Shown: positions 8,301 to 16,726 of the stretch, piece after piece
How the letters are laid out: every line of letters starts with the position of its first letter
Position numbering within the stretch: position 1 is the stretch's first letter
Assembly: GCF_002953715.1 (NCBI RefSeq)
Contig: NZ_CP025014.1
Coordinates: 496,001 to 560,000 of the forward strand
Direction: 5' to 3'
DNA: 64,000 nt
Source of the DNA: Rhizobium leguminosarum
GTDB lineage: Bacteria > Pseudomonadota > Alphaproteobacteria > Rhizobiales > Rhizobiaceae
Notes under the pieces: generated by a model
Seen by the model: only the letters and a program-made list of their open reading frames with translations
What the model was told of the DNA's origin: nothing
The model's database searches: none
Translations under genes and position numbers: made by a program

Positions 8301-9551
8301 ATGCGCTATTCCGCTCTTTCGATTTTCCTGAACGGCCTTCGCGGCAACAAAAGCTGGGCGCCTGCCTGGCGCGACCCGGCGCCGAAGCCGCATTACGACG
8401 TCATCATCGTCGGCGGCGGCGGCCATGGTCTTGCCACCGCCTATTATCTTGCCAAGGAATTCGGCGTCACCAATGTCGCCGTCCTCGAAAAGGGCTATCT
8501 CGGCTCGGGCAATATCGGCAGGAACACGACGATCATCCGCTCGAACTACCTGCTGCCCGGCAACAATCCCTTCTACGAACTGTCGATGAAACTCTGGGAG
8601 GGGCTGGAGCAGGACTTCAACTTCAACGCCATGGTCTCGCAGCGCGGTGTGCTCAACCTTTTCCATTCCGACGCCCAGCGCGACGCCTATACGCGCCGCG
8701 GCAACGCCATGCGGCTGCACGGCGTCGACGCCGAGCTTCTCGACCGGCAGGCGGTGCGCCAGAAATTGCCCTTCCTCGATTTCGACAATGCCCGTTTCCC
8801 GGTGATGGGCGGCCTGTTCCACCCGCGCGGCGGCACGGTGCGCCACGATGCGGTCGCCTGGGGTTATGCGCGCGGCGCCGATCAGCGCGGCGTCGACATC
8901 ATCACCCAGTGCGAGGTGACGGGAATCCGCAGCGAAAACGGCCAGGTGACCGGCGTCGAGACCAGCAAGGGCTTTATCGGCTGCGGCAAGCTGGCGCTTG
9001 CGGCCGCCGGCAACTCCACCGTCGTCGGCGATATGGCCGGCCTTCGCCTGCCGATCGAAAGCCTTGTGCTGCAGGCCTTCGTTTCGGAAGGGCTGAAGCC
9101 GTTCATCGACACGGTCGTCACCTTCGGCGCCGGGCACTTCTACGTGTCCCAGTCGGACAAGGGCGGCCTCGTCTTCGGCGGCGATATCGACGGCTATAAT
9201 TCCTATGCCCAGCGCGGCAATCTTGCTTCGGTCGAGCATGTCGCCGAAGCCGGGCTGGCGATGATCCCTTCCTTGTCGCGGGTGCGGTATCTGCGCTCCT
9301 GGGGTGGCGTCATGGATATGAGCATGGATGGCTCGCCGATCATCGACCGCACCCATATCGACAATCTCTATCTCAACACCGGCTGGTGTTACGGCGGCTT
9401 CAAGGCCACACCCGCCTCCGGCTTCTGCTACGCCCATCTGATTGCCCGCAATGCGCCGCATCAGACCGCCCGCGCCTTCCGGCTCGACCGCTTCGCGCGC
9501 GGCTACCCGATCGACGAAAAGGGCGTCGGCGCCCAGCCCAATCTGCACTGA
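8301..9551 (+). CDS. soxB: sarcosine oxidase beta-like / N-methylglutamate dehydrogenase subunit MgdA
   Basis: A 416-residue FAD-dependent amine oxidase (DAO family). A Rossmann dinucleotide motif VIIVGGGGHGLATAYYLA lies near residue 35 after the SoxB-typical N-terminus (WAPAWRDPAP), and TGWCYGGFKATPASG lies near the C-terminus. It is predicted to be the catalytic flavoprotein that oxidises an N-methyl group. In heterotetrameric sarcosine oxidase the substrate is sarcosine; with gmaS and mgs genes adjacent, N-methylglutamate is the more likely substrate. It is the first gene of a tight four-gene plus-strand operon. Confidence 0.9.
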   Translation: MRYSALSIFLNGLRGNKSWAPAWRDPAPKPHYDVIIVGGGGHGLATAYYLAKEFGVTNVAVLEKGYLGSGNIGRNTTIIRSNYLLPGNNPFYELSMKLWEGLEQDFNFNAMVSQRGVLNLFHSDAQRDAYTRRGNAMRLHGVDAELLDRQAVRQKLPFLDFDNARFPVMGGLFHPRGGTVRHDAVAWGYARGADQRGVDIITQCEVTGIRSENGQVTGVETSKGFIGCGKLALAAAGNSTVVGDMAGLRLPIESLVLQAFVSEGLKPFIDTVVTFGAGHFYVSQSDKGGLVFGGDIDGYNSYAQRGNLASVEHVAEAGLAMIPSLSRVRYLRSWGGVMDMSMDGSPIIDRTHIDNLYLNTGWCYGGFKATPASGFCYAHLIARNAPHQTARAFRLDRFARGYPIDEKGVGAQPNLH

Positions 9552-9563
9552 GGACATTCGACG

Positions 9564-9845
9564 ATGGCAAGCCTGATTTCCTGTCCTCATTGCGGCGCCC
9601 GACCGAAGGAGGAATTTTCGATCCGCGGCGATGCCGGCCTTGTCAGGCCGGCGCCGGATGCCGGTGCGGAGGCCTGGTTCGACTATGTCTATCTGCGTGA
9701 CAATCCGCGCGGCCGGCACAGCGAATACTGGCACCACTCCTCCGGATGCCGCCGCTGGCTGATCGTCGAACGCGATACCGTCACCCATGCGGTTCACGGT
9801 GTCAGGGATGCCGCCCTTTCCAAGCTCGGCGGAGAACCGGCATGA
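9564..9845 (+). CDS. soxD: sarcosine oxidase delta-like / MgdB
   Basis: A 93-residue protein with the SoxD zinc-site pattern: an N-terminal CPHCG pair of cysteines and a later HHSSGC segment giving His and Cys ligands. It is a small structural subunit of the heterotetrameric oxidase. It sits 12 bases after soxB, and its stop overlaps the soxA start (ATGA at 9842), consistent with translational coupling. Confidence 0.9.
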   Translation: MASLISCPHCGARPKEEFSIRGDAGLVRPAPDAGAEAWFDYVYLRDNPRGRHSEYWHHSSGCRRWLIVERDTVTHAVHGVRDAALSKLGGEPA

Positions 9846-12799
9846 CGAGCTTCCGTCTTTCTTCCGGCGGCCGCATCGACCGCGCCACGACGCTCGGCTT
9901 TACTTTCGACGGCAGGCCGCTCGAAGGCCATCCGGGCGACACGCTCGCCTCGGCGTTGCTTGCCAACGGCGTCCAGCTCGTCGGCCGCAGCTTCAAATAT
10001 CACCGCCCGCGCGGTATCCTGACGGCGGGGGCTGCCGAACCGAACGCGTTGATGACGACAGGCAGCGGCGGGCGCACCGAACCGAATACGCGCGCGACGA
10101 TGATCGAGCTTTACCAGGGGCTGGCGGCAAGGAGCCAGAACCGCTGGCCTTCGCTCGGCTTCGATGTCGGCGCGGTCAACGGGCTGCTGTCGCCCTTCCT
10201 CAGCGCCGGTTTCTACTACAAGACCTTCATGTGGCCGGCGGCCCTCTGGGAAAAGCTCTATGAGCCGGTGATCCGCAAGGCGGCAGGCCTCGGCAGAGCC
10301 TCCTACGAGGCCGATCCCGATTCCTACGAGAAATGCTGGGCGCATTGCGATCTGCTGGTGATCGGCGCCGGCCCTGCCGGTCTTGCCGCGGCGCTGACCG
10401 CCGGCCGCGCCGGCGCGCGCGTCATCCTCGCCGATGAGGGAGCCGAACTCGGCGGCAGCCTGCTTTCCGACAGCGGTTCTGTTGACGGCAAACCGGCGGA
10501 CGCGCTTCTCGGCGAGCTGCTTACCGAGCTGGAGGGCCTCGCGAATGTGCGCCGCCTGCCGCGCATGACGGTGTTCGGCTGGTACGACGACAATGTCTTC
10601 GGTGCGGTTGAACGGGTGCAGAAACATGTGGCGACGCCTGATCCGGATCGTCCTGTCGAACGGTTGTGGCGCATCGTCGCCCGCCAAGCGATCCTTGCGA
10701 CCGGCGCCGAAGAGCGTCCGCTCGTCTTCGGCGGCAACGATATTCCCGGTGTGATGATGGCAGGCGCCATGCGCAGCTATCTCAACCGGCAGGCGGTCGC
10801 ACCCGGCAGAAGCACTGTCATCTTCACCACCAACGACGCCGGATATCGCACCGCTGCCGATCTTGAAGCCGCCGGCCTCGCGGTCGCGGCGATCGTCGAC
10901 AGCCGCGGGGATGCGGCCGAGAGCTGGCAGGGCCGCGCCGAGGTGCTGAAGGGCGCCAGGGTCATCGATGCGTTTGGCGGCAAGCGCCTGCGCGGCGTCA
11001 GCGTCGAGGCGGCAGGCGGCACCCGTCGGATCGAAGCGGATGCGCTTGCCATGTCGGGCGGCTGGAGCCCGATCATCCACCTTGCCTGCCATCGCGGTGC
11101 AAAACCGCAATGGTCGGACGAGGCCTCGGCGTTTCTGGCGCCTGTCCAGCAGGAAGGTCTGACCGTCGCCGGCTCGGCCGCCGGCATGGCGCAAACCGCG
11201 ACCTGCCTCGGGGATGGCGCCGCAAAGGCAGCTGCTGCGTTGAAGGCGATCGGTTTCGCAGCGGCGGAGCCGGCCTTTGCACCGGCTTCCGAGACGGCTG
11301 CACAGGCAAAGCCGCTCTGGTCGATCAAGGGCTCGAAGGGCAAGGCTTTCGTCGATTATCAGAACGACGTGCATCTCAAGGATCTGGGTCTCGCCGTCCG
11401 CGAAGGCTACGGCCATGTCGAGCTCGCCAAGCGTTACACCACAAGCGGCATGGCGACCGACCAGGGCAAGCTTTCCAACATCAACGCCATCGGCATTCTT
11501 GCCGAGGCGCGCGGCGTGTCTCCCGCCGAGGTGGGAACGACGACCTTCCGGCCCTTCTATACGCCGGTTTCCTTCGGCGCCTTGACCGGGGCGTCGCGCG
11601 GCAAACATTTCCAGCCGGCGCGCAAATCGCCGCTGCATGGCTGGGCTGAGAAGAATGGCGCGGTCTTCGTCGAAACCGGCCTGTGGTACCGTTCGTCCTG
11701 GTTCCCGCGCCCCGGCGAGACGACATGGCGCGAAAGCGTCGACCGCGAGGTGCTGAACATCCGGAAGAATGCCGGCCTCTGCGACGTCTCGACCCTCGGC
11801 AAGATCGAGATTTTCGGGAAGGATGCCGCGACCTTCCTTGATCGCATCTATTGCAACGGCTTCGCCAAGCTTGCTCTGGGCAAGGCGCGTTACGGCATCA
11901 TGCTGCGTGAGGACGGCTTCATCTATGATGACGGCACCACCAGCCGGTTCAGCGACGACCATTTCTTCATGACGACGACGACCGCACTTGCCGCCGGTGT
12001 GCTGACCCATCTCGAATTCTGCGCCCAGACGCTCTGGCCGGAACTCGACGTCTGCTTTGCCTCCTCGACCGATCAATGGGCGCAAATGGCCGTCGCCGGG
12101 CCGAAGTCGCGTTCCATTCTCCAGGAGATTGTCGACGAGGACTTGTCGGATGCGGCCTTCCCGTTCATGAGTGCCCGCAAGGTCTCCCTCTTCGGCGGCC
12201 GCCTCGAAGGCCGGCTCTTCCGGATCTCCTTCTCCGGCGAACTCGCCTACGAGCTCGCAGTACCGGCAGGCTATGGCGAAGGGGTTGCCGATGCGATCAT
12301 GTCGGCGGGCGAGAAACATGGCATCTGCGCCTATGGCGCCGAAGCGCTCGGCGTCATGCGCATCGAAAAGGGTCATGTCACCCATGCCGAAATCAACGGC
12401 ACGGTAACGCCAGGCGATCTCGGCTTCGGCCGCATGGTTTCATCGACCAAGCCGGATTTCATCGGCAAGGCAATGCTTGCCCGGGAAGGGCTGCAGGACC
12501 CCGAGCGGCCGCGCCTTGTCGGCGTCAAGCCGCTCGATCCGGCAAGCGGTTTCCGCACCGGCTCGCATATTCTTGCCGACGGCGTTGCGGCGACGCTCGA
12601 AAACGACCAGGGCTACGTGACATCAAGCGCCTTTTCGCCGGGGCTCGGCCATACGATCGGCCTGGCGCTCGTCAGGCGTGGGCCGGAGCGCATCGGTGAA
12701 AAGGTGACGGTCTGGAACGGCCTGCGCAACGAATTCACCGATGCCGTGCTCTGCCATCCCGTCTTCATCGATCCCGAAAACGAGAAGCTCCATGCGTGA
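9842..12799 (+). CDS. soxA: sarcosine oxidase alpha-like / MgdC
   Basis: A 985-residue protein; the start at 9842 is set by the ATGA overlap with soxD. Domain order: an N-terminal 2Fe-2S-like fold region (GHPGDTLASALLANGVQLV), an NAD/FAD Rossmann domain (VIGAGPAGLAAALTAGRAGA, about residue 175), a second dinucleotide region, then a C-terminal aminomethyltransferase (GcvT-like) domain from about 600 that binds tetrahydrofolate (GLCDVSTLGKIEIFGKDA; SGELAYELAVPAGYGE). It channels formaldehyde onto tetrahydrofolate to give 5,10-methylene-THF. Its length is typical of SoxA/MgdC. Confidence 0.92.
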   Translation: MTSFRLSSGGRIDRATTLGFTFDGRPLEGHPGDTLASALLANGVQLVGRSFKYHRPRGILTAGAAEPNALMTTGSGGRTEPNTRATMIELYQGLAARSQNRWPSLGFDVGAVNGLLSPFLSAGFYYKTFMWPAALWEKLYEPVIRKAAGLGRASYEADPDSYEKCWAHCDLLVIGAGPAGLAAALTAGRAGARVILADEGAELGGSLLSDSGSVDGKPADALLGELLTELEGLANVRRLPRMTVFGWYDDNVFGAVERVQKHVATPDPDRPVERLWRIVARQAILATGAEERPLVFGGNDIPGVMMAGAMRSYLNRQAVAPGRSTVIFTTNDAGYRTAADLEAAGLAVAAIVDSRGDAAESWQGRAEVLKGARVIDAFGGKRLRGVSVEAAGGTRRIEADALAMSGGWSPIIHLACHRGAKPQWSDEASAFLAPVQQEGLTVAGSAAGMAQTATCLGDGAAKAAAALKAIGFAAAEPAFAPASETAAQAKPLWSIKGSKGKAFVDYQNDVHLKDLGLAVREGYGHVELAKRYTTSGMATDQGKLSNINAIGILAEARGVSPAEVGTTTFRPFYTPVSFGALTGASRGKHFQPARKSPLHGWAEKNGAVFVETGLWYRSSWFPRPGETTWRESVDREVLNIRKNAGLCDVSTLGKIEIFGKDAATFLDRIYCNGFAKLALGKARYGIMLREDGFIYDDGTTSRFSDDHFFMTTTTALAAGVLTHLEFCAQTLWPELDVCFASSTDQWAQMAVAGPKSRSILQEIVDEDLSDAAFPFMSARKVSLFGGRLEGRLFRISFSGELAYELAVPAGYGEGVADAIMSAGEKHGICAYGAEALGVMRIEKGHVTHAEINGTVTPGDLGFGRMVSSTKPDFIGKAMLAREGLQDPERPRLVGVKPLDPASGFRTGSHILADGVAATLENDQGYVTSSAFSPGLGHTIGLALVRRGPERIGEKVTVWNGLRNEFTDAVLCHPVFIDPENEKLHA

Positions 12800-13337
12800 T
12801 CTTCCGCAACATAAACCGGTTCTTGCCGGGGCAACATATAACGGCATCTCAGGGGCGGGCATCCGGCTGGAAGCCTTGCCGGAGGGCCATCTTCTGCATG
12901 TGCTGGGTGCGATCGAGCCAACCGCGCTCGCCGCGGAATTGGTGAAAGCAGGCTTTGCGAAAAGTTCGATCCGCCAGGCAGGCTTCCGGCAATGGTTCGT
13001 CGCCGGCGATGATCCGCTTGTCCCGGCCAGCCTCGATGCTCTCGTTGCAGCGCTTGCGGGAAAGGCCTTCGTCATGGACCAGAGCCACGGGCGCGTGCGT
13101 ATCGGCGTTTCCGGCCGTTCTTCGCGGGCGCTTCTCTCAAGGGGGACCGCCGTCGATCTCGATCCTTCCGTCTTTCCGGAAGGCCATTCGGCCATGACGA
13201 TGGTCGGTCATCTCTCCGTGCAGATCGTCCGCACCGGCGATGACAGCTTCGAGCTTACGGTCCTGCGCAGCTTTGCCGAAAGCCTGTGGGACGATCTCAC
13301 CCATATGGCGGCGAGCGCCGAAAAGGACGGCGTCTGA
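12792..13337 (+). CDS. soxG: sarcosine oxidase gamma-like / MgdD
   Basis: A 181-residue protein starting at 12792, overlapping the soxA stop by eight bases. It contains the SoxG features QSHGRVRIGVSGRSSRALLS and the terminal TVLRSFAESLWDDLTHMAAS. It is the last subunit of the oxidase/dehydrogenase and ends 22 bases from the convergent CpaF-type ATPase gene, so the operon stops here. Confidence 0.9.
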   Translation: MRDLPQHKPVLAGATYNGISGAGIRLEALPEGHLLHVLGAIEPTALAAELVKAGFAKSSIRQAGFRQWFVAGDDPLVPASLDALVAALAGKAFVMDQSHGRVRIGVSGRSSRALLSRGTAVDLDPSVFPEGHSAMTMVGHLSVQIVRTGDDSFELTVLRSFAESLWDDLTHMAASAEKDGV

Positions 13338-13359
13338 TAAAGCCGGGTTTCGATCGTTT

Positions 13360-14502
13360 TCAAGCTGTATGCAGCGCGGCGGCACCGACCCACTCGGGGC
13401 GCTCCGCGCCTTGCAGCTCTTCCACTGCATCGGCGGCAAAGCTCGGCACGACACCGGTCCACAGCAGTGCGCCATCGGGATTGGAATGACCGTCGCCCTC
13501 GAGCTTGTAGATGCTTTCGACGATATACTGGCCGTCATTGTTCAGGCCCTTGATCTCGGAGATCTCGATTACCCGGCGCCGGCCGGTGCGCTTGAAGCGG
13601 GCGATCTGCACGACGACGTCGACCGCCGAGGCGATCTGGGCCCGCAGCGGCCGAAGCGGCATGTCGATGTCCGACATCAGCGCCAGCGTTTCCAGCCGGT
13701 GCAGGGAGTCATAGGGCGTGTTCGCGTGCACCGTCGAAAGGCTGCCGCTGTGACCTGACGTCATCGCCTGGATCATATCGAGCGCCTCGCCGCCGCGGCA
13801 CTCGCCGACGATGATCCGGTCAGGCCGCATGCGCAGCGACGAGCGGAACAGGTCGCGGATGCTGGCGCCGCCGCGACCGAAACGGTCGGGCTTCGTCACT
13901 TCGAGATAGACCACGTGTTCCTTGCGGATCTGCAGTTCGGACGTGTCCTCGATGACGATGATGCGCTCGTGGTCGGCAAAGGCTTCCGACAGCGCGTTCA
14001 GCATCGTCGTCTTGCCGGTGCCGGTGCCGCCGGAGATTATGACGTTCTTCTGCAGCCCGACGGCCGCCTGCAGCAGTGACAGCGATTGCTCGGTCAGGCT
14101 GCCCTGGGTGACGAGATCGTGGATGCTGCGATGTTCTTTCAGGAAGCGGCGGATGGAGATGCAAAGCCCGGTGCGGGACGCGGGCGGCTGGATCATCTGC
14201 ACGCGCGAACCATCCGGTAGCCGCGCCTCGACGCTCGGTTCCTCCGGCGTCAGCCGCTTGCCTGAGAACTGCGCGATGCTGCGCGCGGCCGATTCCAGGT
14301 CCTCACGACTGGCGAAACGCGTATCGGCGCGTTCGAGCTTGCCTCGCCTTTCGACGAAGATGTCGGATGTCCCATTGATCAGGATTTCGGACACGCTCGG
14401 ATCATCGAGGAGAAAACGGATCGGCCCGAGCAGCTTGTCCAGCGCCCGGGTCAGGACCTGGAAGGTCGCCTGTTCGGCAGCGTCGTCGGAAACGGCCTTC
14501 AT
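13360..14502 (-). CDS. tadA: CpaF/TadA-type secretion ATPase (first copy)
   Basis: A 380-residue type II/IV secretion ATPase. It has Walker A SGGTGTGKTTML, the Asp box RIIVIEDTSELQ, Walker B-like RPDRIIVGECRGGEALD and the His box TSGHSGSLSTVHAN. It powers pseudopilin assembly or secretion from the cytoplasmic face. It is encoded opposite to the rest of the Tad genes. The start at 14502 overlaps the stop of a 43-codon membrane-peptide gene (TGATG), which fixes it; a longer frame upstream reads that peptide gene out of frame. It is shorter than the second copy at 20917 because it has no FHA-like domain. Confidence 0.9.
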   Translation of the reverse strand: MKAVSDDAAEQATFQVLTRALDKLLGPIRFLLDDPSVSEILINGTSDIFVERRGKLERADTRFASREDLESAARSIAQFSGKRLTPEEPSVEARLPDGSRVQMIQPPASRTGLCISIRRFLKEHRSIHDLVTQGSLTEQSLSLLQAAVGLQKNVIISGGTGTGKTTMLNALSEAFADHERIIVIEDTSELQIRKEHVVYLEVTKPDRFGRGGASIRDLFRSSLRMRPDRIIVGECRGGEALDMIQAMTSGHSGSLSTVHANTPYDSLHRLETLALMSDIDMPLRPLRAQIASAVDVVVQIARFKRTGRRRVIEISEIKGLNNDGQYIVESIYKLEGDGHSNPDGALLWTGVVPSFAADAVEELQGAERPEWVGAAALHTA

Positions 14503-14633
14503 CAGAGCGGCATCCCGACCAGGACCGTGCTCATGCCGAACAGCGTCGCCATCATCTGAACCGCGGTCGGAAAGAACATCATCAATGGAATGAGGACCAA
14601 TCCAAGTATTAAGATGCTGCTCATCGTTTCCAT
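14502..14633 (-). CDS. 43-residue hydrophobic peptide coupled to the CpaF-type ATPase
   Basis: A short frame starting at ATG 14633 behind a good ribosome site (GGAGAGAGAACG) and ending in a TGATG overlap with the ATPase start. The product begins METMSSILILGLVLIPLM and is almost wholly hydrophobic, giving one or two membrane segments. The segment LVLIPLM resembles LIVIPLM in the pilin-like protein at 15143. Spacing, ribosome site and translational coupling support a real gene. It could be a pilin-like peptide or a membrane partner of the ATPase; I do not recognise a family. Confidence 0.65.
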   Translation of the reverse strand: METMSSILILGLVLIPLMMFFPTAVQMMATLFGMSTVLVGMPL

Positions 14634-15142
14634 CGTTCTCTCTCCGGATCGACTGGCGGGCGATACCCACCATTTGACGAAAGCTTAATCCAGATCGCCA
14701 AACAACGCCATGGCCGGGCCCCGCCGAGGCAGTCATTATCGGCGCCACACGCCGTTTCTTCTATCACTTTGAAAGAATTGACCAATTATGGAGCAGTAGA
14801 CGAGGACAAGGAAGGTTGGAAAAAACTTCGCTCATGCAGGTAAAACTGCAGCTTGTTCAAGCGGTTAGTTCAAAAAATGTGACGTCAACTGCGATTGTGC
14901 CGGCGATGCCTCCAAGACAATTGGAACCCTTCGTTTCGTTTGCTTGACGGAGGGCTGGCCTTGGGCGCACTCTTGGGTCTTAATGGTGTTGCTCAACAAG
15001 CGTTGGCCGCCGGGGAAGATAAGCTGAAGCAGAAAATATCATTGGAACGAGCAACGTGCTGGTTCGGATCGATAGCGTATGCTTGCTTCATCTTCACCAA
15101 GGTCTTCGATCCGAAACAAACCTAGGAACGAGGAATACGCAG
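14634..15142. promoter_or_regulatory. divergent intergenic region of the Tad locus
   Basis: A gene-free stretch of 509 bases, more A/T-rich than its flanks, between the minus-strand ATPase/peptide pair and the plus-strand pilin-like gene. It must hold both promoters. A perfect TGACGTCA palindrome lies at 14880-14887. A 76-codon frame at 14895-15125 has no convincing ribosome site or family and was not accepted. Confidence 0.5.
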
Positions 15143-15346
15143 ATGTTTGGAAAACTCAAGACTCTCGCAATTGCACTTCACAAGGACGAGCGCGGCGACA
15201 TGGCCCAGATCGTCCTGGCCGTCGCTCTGATCGTCATTCCGCTGATGCTGCTTCTGCTCGCATTCGGCAAACAGATCGGCGAATGGTTCAACGAAAAGAA
15301 CACGGCGCTCTCGGATGCCGAGAGAATTCCTGAGCCGGGTCAATAA
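15143..15346 (+). CDS. small pilin-like protein
   Basis: A 67-residue protein: a basic leader ending LHKDERG, then one hydrophobic helix (QIVLAVALIVIPLMLLLLAF) and a short hydrophilic tail. This is the layout of Flp-type prepilins processed by a CpaA peptidase after Gly, though the canonical Glu at +5 and the Glu-Tyr pair of Flp are absent. GAGGAA precedes the ATG. It is the first gene of the plus-strand Tad run and lies directly before cpaA, so it is the best candidate for the major pilin or pseudopilin of this locus. Confidence 0.72.
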   Translation: MFGKLKTLAIALHKDERGDMAQIVLAVALIVIPLMLLLLAFGKQIGEWFNEKNTALSDAERIPEPGQ

Positions 15347-15359
15347 GCGGATCAGTGTC

Positions 15360-15923
15360 ATGGACATGACCTACGATCTGACCCTGATGCCTGCAGCGGC
15401 GGCTCTTGCCGTCGCCTGCACCATGACTGCGGCGGTGCTCGACCATCGCCACGGTCATATCCCGAACGCCGTCACCTATCCCTGCCTGCTTGGCGGGTTG
15501 GCGCTGGCAGCGATCGGAAGCGGTCCGGCGGGGATCGGCCTGGCTTTTGCCGGGCTCCTTGCAGCCGGTCTGATCTTTTTCATCGCCTTCGCAGCCGGAA
15601 GCTGCGGCGGCGGCGACGTCAAACTGATGGCGGCGCTCGGCGCCATTCTCGGCCTCTGGCCCGCCATCGACGTCACCCTTGCATCGCTCATGGTCGGCGG
15701 CGTGATCGCTGTTTTCTCCATGGCGCGGCGTGTTCAGTGGAGCGTGCTGGCTCGAACGGTCGGACTGTTCGCATTGCTTCTGCCCGCCGGTTTTCGCGAT
15801 GCCGCTTCGGTGCTGAAGCCGCGCGAGACACATCATACCGTCCGCTTCGGCGTTGCCGCTGCTCTCGGCCTTCTCTGGTGCCTTTTTATGCCTGATTTCA
15901 CCCCTCTTTCACTCGTGAGGTAA
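15360..15923 (+). CDS. cpaA: prepilin peptidase CpaA/TadV
   Basis: A 187-residue membrane protein with about six hydrophobic segments and both A24 peptidase aspartates: the first in LDHRHGHIPNAVTYP, the second in CGGGDVKLMAALGA. It lacks the N-terminal methylase domain of PilD, as expected for CpaA/TadV. It cleaves prepilin leaders at the inner membrane. The likely substrates are the nearby proteins with an LHxDxxG motif before a hydrophobic helix. The start at 15360 avoids overlap with the pilin-like gene; one at 15366 is also possible. Confidence 0.9.
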   Translation: MDMTYDLTLMPAAAALAVACTMTAAVLDHRHGHIPNAVTYPCLLGGLALAAIGSGPAGIGLAFAGLLAAGLIFFIAFAAGSCGGGDVKLMAALGAILGLWPAIDVTLASLMVGGVIAVFSMARRVQWSVLARTVGLFALLLPAGFRDAASVLKPRETHHTVRFGVAAALGLLWCLFMPDFTPLSLVR

Positions 15924-15928
15924 CGGCA

Positions 15929-16726
15929 ATGCGCGCGGAACTCGAACGCCCCATCTTCGACGGTGCCTTCTGGAGTTCGATCCTGCACTCGCGGACCTTC
16001 TGGATCCCTGAGGATCACGGCGCGCTCCTCGGTACCTTTGCGATCGCCATGATGCTGCTTGCCTCGATGCTGCTGCTGCCGCGGCTTTCCGCCCGCCGGC
16101 GCCGGATCTCGGAGCTTCACGGCGATATCTCCGGCAGCACGACGATGATGGATTTCGTGCTTGTCACGCCGGTCTTCGTCTTCTTCATGTTCGTGGTCTT
16201 CCAGTTCACCATCCTGGCCAAGAACCACCTCTTCACTCACTACGCCGCCTATGCGGCGGCCCGCAGCGCCCGCGTCTATTTCTGTCCGGCCCTGCCGATC
16301 ACCATCCGGAGCTTAATCGACGCCAAGACCTGCGATGACGATGCTGCCGCCGGCAAGGCCGATCTTGCGGCCCGCCTGGCGCTGATCCCGGCCGCACCCT
16401 ACGACCAGCTGAAATGCGTCGGCGCCTGCCAGCCGCCCGAAGAGGCGCTGAAAAGCCTTGCCGATGCCTCGGGCCTTTCGAAGAACTGGCGCGCGATGCG
16501 CAACCAGGCCCGCTACATGTTCGATCCGCAGAACGTCACCGTGACCGTCGATCGCGCGCCGATGGCGCTCTATGCCGCCATCAACCGTTCGCCGCATGTG
16601 CCGGTCACCGCCAAGGTGGAAGCGCGCTTCCTGCTGCTCGAATATGCCGGCTGGGTCTTTGCCCGCGGCCAGAGGAAAGACGGCCGCTACTACACGATCT
16701 CGACGGCGGAGGTGAACCTGCTATGA
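15929..16726 (+). CDS. TadE-like pseudopilin
   Basis: A 265-residue protein with two hydrophobic segments. The first is near 33-51. The second (about 78-97) starts MDFVLVTPVFVFFMFVVFQF and is the TadE-type pseudopilin helix. The stretch ELHGDISG just before it resembles the LHxDxxG motif of its neighbours. The rest is an extracytoplasmic domain containing several cysteines. Its stop overlaps the next start (ATGA), so it is co-translated with the TadG-like protein. Having a TM segment before the pilin-like helix is unusual. Confidence 0.75.
   Translation: MRAELERPIFDGAFWSSILHSRTFWIPEDHGALLGTFAIAMMLLASMLLLPRLSARRRRISELHGDISGSTTMMDFVLVTPVFVFFMFVVFQFTILAKNHLFTHYAAYAAARSARVYFCPALPITIRSLIDAKTCDDDAAAGKADLAARLALIPAAPYDQLKCVGACQPPEEALKSLADASGLSKNWRAMRNQARYMFDPQNVTVTVDRAPMALYAAINRSPHVPVTAKVEARFLLLEYAGWVFARGQRKDGRYYTISTAEVNLL

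Noticed and set aside
9794..12385. A very long open frame antisense to soxA, and similar long antisense frames over cpaF, the RTX gene and the SUMF1 gene.
   Set aside because: High-GC third-position bias opens antisense frames. They are rich in Arg, Ala, Gly, Asp and His, have no family features and oppose well-supported genes.
14895..15125. A 76-codon frame before the pilin-like gene.
   Set aside because: No convincing ribosome site, no recognisable motif, and it lies where both divergent promoters must be.
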